A DNA stretch of 32,133 bases from Natrialba asiatica DSM 12278. GTDB taxonomy: Archaea > Halobacteriota > Halobacteria > Halobacteriales > Natrialbaceae. The stretch lies in NCBI RefSeq assembly GCF_000337555.1, contig NZ_AOIO01000025.1:1-32133 (forward strand), read 5' to 3'. Shown here in pieces: positions 31,714 to 32,133 of this stretch. Under the pieces are notes generated by a model, which ran no database searches, was not told the origin of the DNA, and worked only from the letters and a program-made list of their open reading frames with translations. Made by a program: the position numbers and the translations under genes. Within the stretch, counting starts at the first letter, position 1. Every line of letters starts with the position of its first letter.

Positions 31714-32133
31714 CTAGTCGTCCGACGACTCGTGCGGCGGCGTCGGGCCGTCCGCCGCGCTGTCCGCGTTCGCAGGGGTCCCTTTATCGTCCGCCATCGT
31801 TGTATCCGCGGGCCGTCCGGTGCCCTGGCGCTGTTCGGCGCGCCCCGACTCCGAAAGCGCGGTTGCGACTCCTTCGAGCACGCTCTCGGGTGGCACCTCG
31901 ACCCCGCGCTCCCGGCAGGCCTCGTACCGCGTTCGCACCGCCTCGCCCGACCCCACCTCGCTCGTCGTTTCCTCCTCGCCCGTCCTCGCCCCGCTTCGAT
32001 CGGCGACCCGTTGCGTTTCCACGACGACCGGCCGCTCGACGGACGCGACGAGTTCGAGAACGCGCCCGGTTTCGCCGCCCAGTTCGGGATCGGCGAGGAT
32101 CGTCGCGTCGGCGGCGTCGATGCACGCGGCGAG
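31714..32133 (-). CDS. Unrecognised acidic protein, 5' end outside window
   Basis: The C-terminal 139 residues of a minus-strand protein that continues beyond 32133; the visible frame is open to the window edge, so the GTG at 32022 is not the true start. Visible segments are AACIDAADATILADPELGGE, LVASVERPVVVETQRVADRS, RYEACRERGVEVPPES, and a disordered Ala/Asp/Ser-rich tail of about 50 residues. I do not recognise a family. The stop is 58 nt from the gatE start, and both genes are on the same strand, so they could be co-transcribed. Confidence 0.75.
   Translation of the reverse strand, partial: LAACIDAADATILADPELGGETGRVLELVASVERPVVVETQRVADRSGARTGEEETTSEVGSGEAVRTRYEACRERGVEVPPESVLEGVATALSESGRAEQRQGTGRPADTTMADDKGTPANADSAADGPTPPHESSDD

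Noticed and set aside
1-32133. tRNA, rRNA and insertion-sequence search by eye
   Set aside because: No T-loop GTTCRA signature in a cloverleaf context, no rRNA core sequence, and no transposase or terminal inverted repeats were seen. A covariance-model search would settle tRNAs.

Overview
The window is chromosomal DNA from a halophilic archaeon (class Halobacteria). The evidence is a high-GC sequence, very acidic proteins, Tat-type lipoprotein signals on the binding proteins, TATA boxes about 25-32 nt upstream of many starts (leaderless transcription), and typical haloarchaeal genes: dodecin, CetZ, a HalOD1 protein, a TrmB-family regulator, GatE and an Orc1/Cdc6. Order and genus cannot be fixed from the sequence; Natrialbales is a guess.

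Layout. 1-2633: a possible short RNA or leader, a small membrane protein, hisD (last enzyme of histidine synthesis), a small acidic protein and an IscA/HesB iron-sulfur protein. 2819-5843 (minus): dodecin, a GAGT-rich low-complexity spacer, and a tight three-gene membrane-protein cluster (YjdF/DUF2238-like, an unrecognised protein with an Asp-rich tail, a YdjM/DUF457-like protein). 5957-9659: class V aminotransferase, two small haloarchaeal proteins (one a zinc ribbon), a UspA protein and an MscS channel. 9878-18493 (plus): a sugar locus with a TrmB-type regulator, a complete CUT1-type ABC importer (Tat lipoprotein binding protein, two permeases, ATPase), a Gfo/Idh/MocA dehydrogenase and a xylose-isomerase-like TIM barrel. 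The latter pair resembles oxidative (inositol-like or 3-keto-glycoside) sugar catabolism; the substrate is unknown. 18587-22059 (minus): HalOD1 protein, PAP2-type membrane phosphatase and an orphan family-5 (peptide-type) binding protein. 22502-24210 (plus): CetZ tubulin-like GTPase and a small zinc ribbon. 24248-26409 (minus): mptE and folP, two pterin/folate genes, separated by a structured, promoter-bearing non-coding segment.

26655-31656 carries a probable replication origin: an orc1/cdc6 gene, then about 930 nt without a gene holding five related origin-recognition-box-like repeats in two opposed groups, and a striking CTAG-rich inverted repeat; the far side has a TrmJ-type RNA methyltransferase and gatE. 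The window ends inside an unrecognised minus-strand gene.

The points most worth following are the origin architecture and CTAG element, the structured RNA between folP and mptE, the sugar locus with its candidate operators, and the divergent, C-terminally extended DHPS. No tRNA, rRNA, CRISPR array or insertion sequence was seen.
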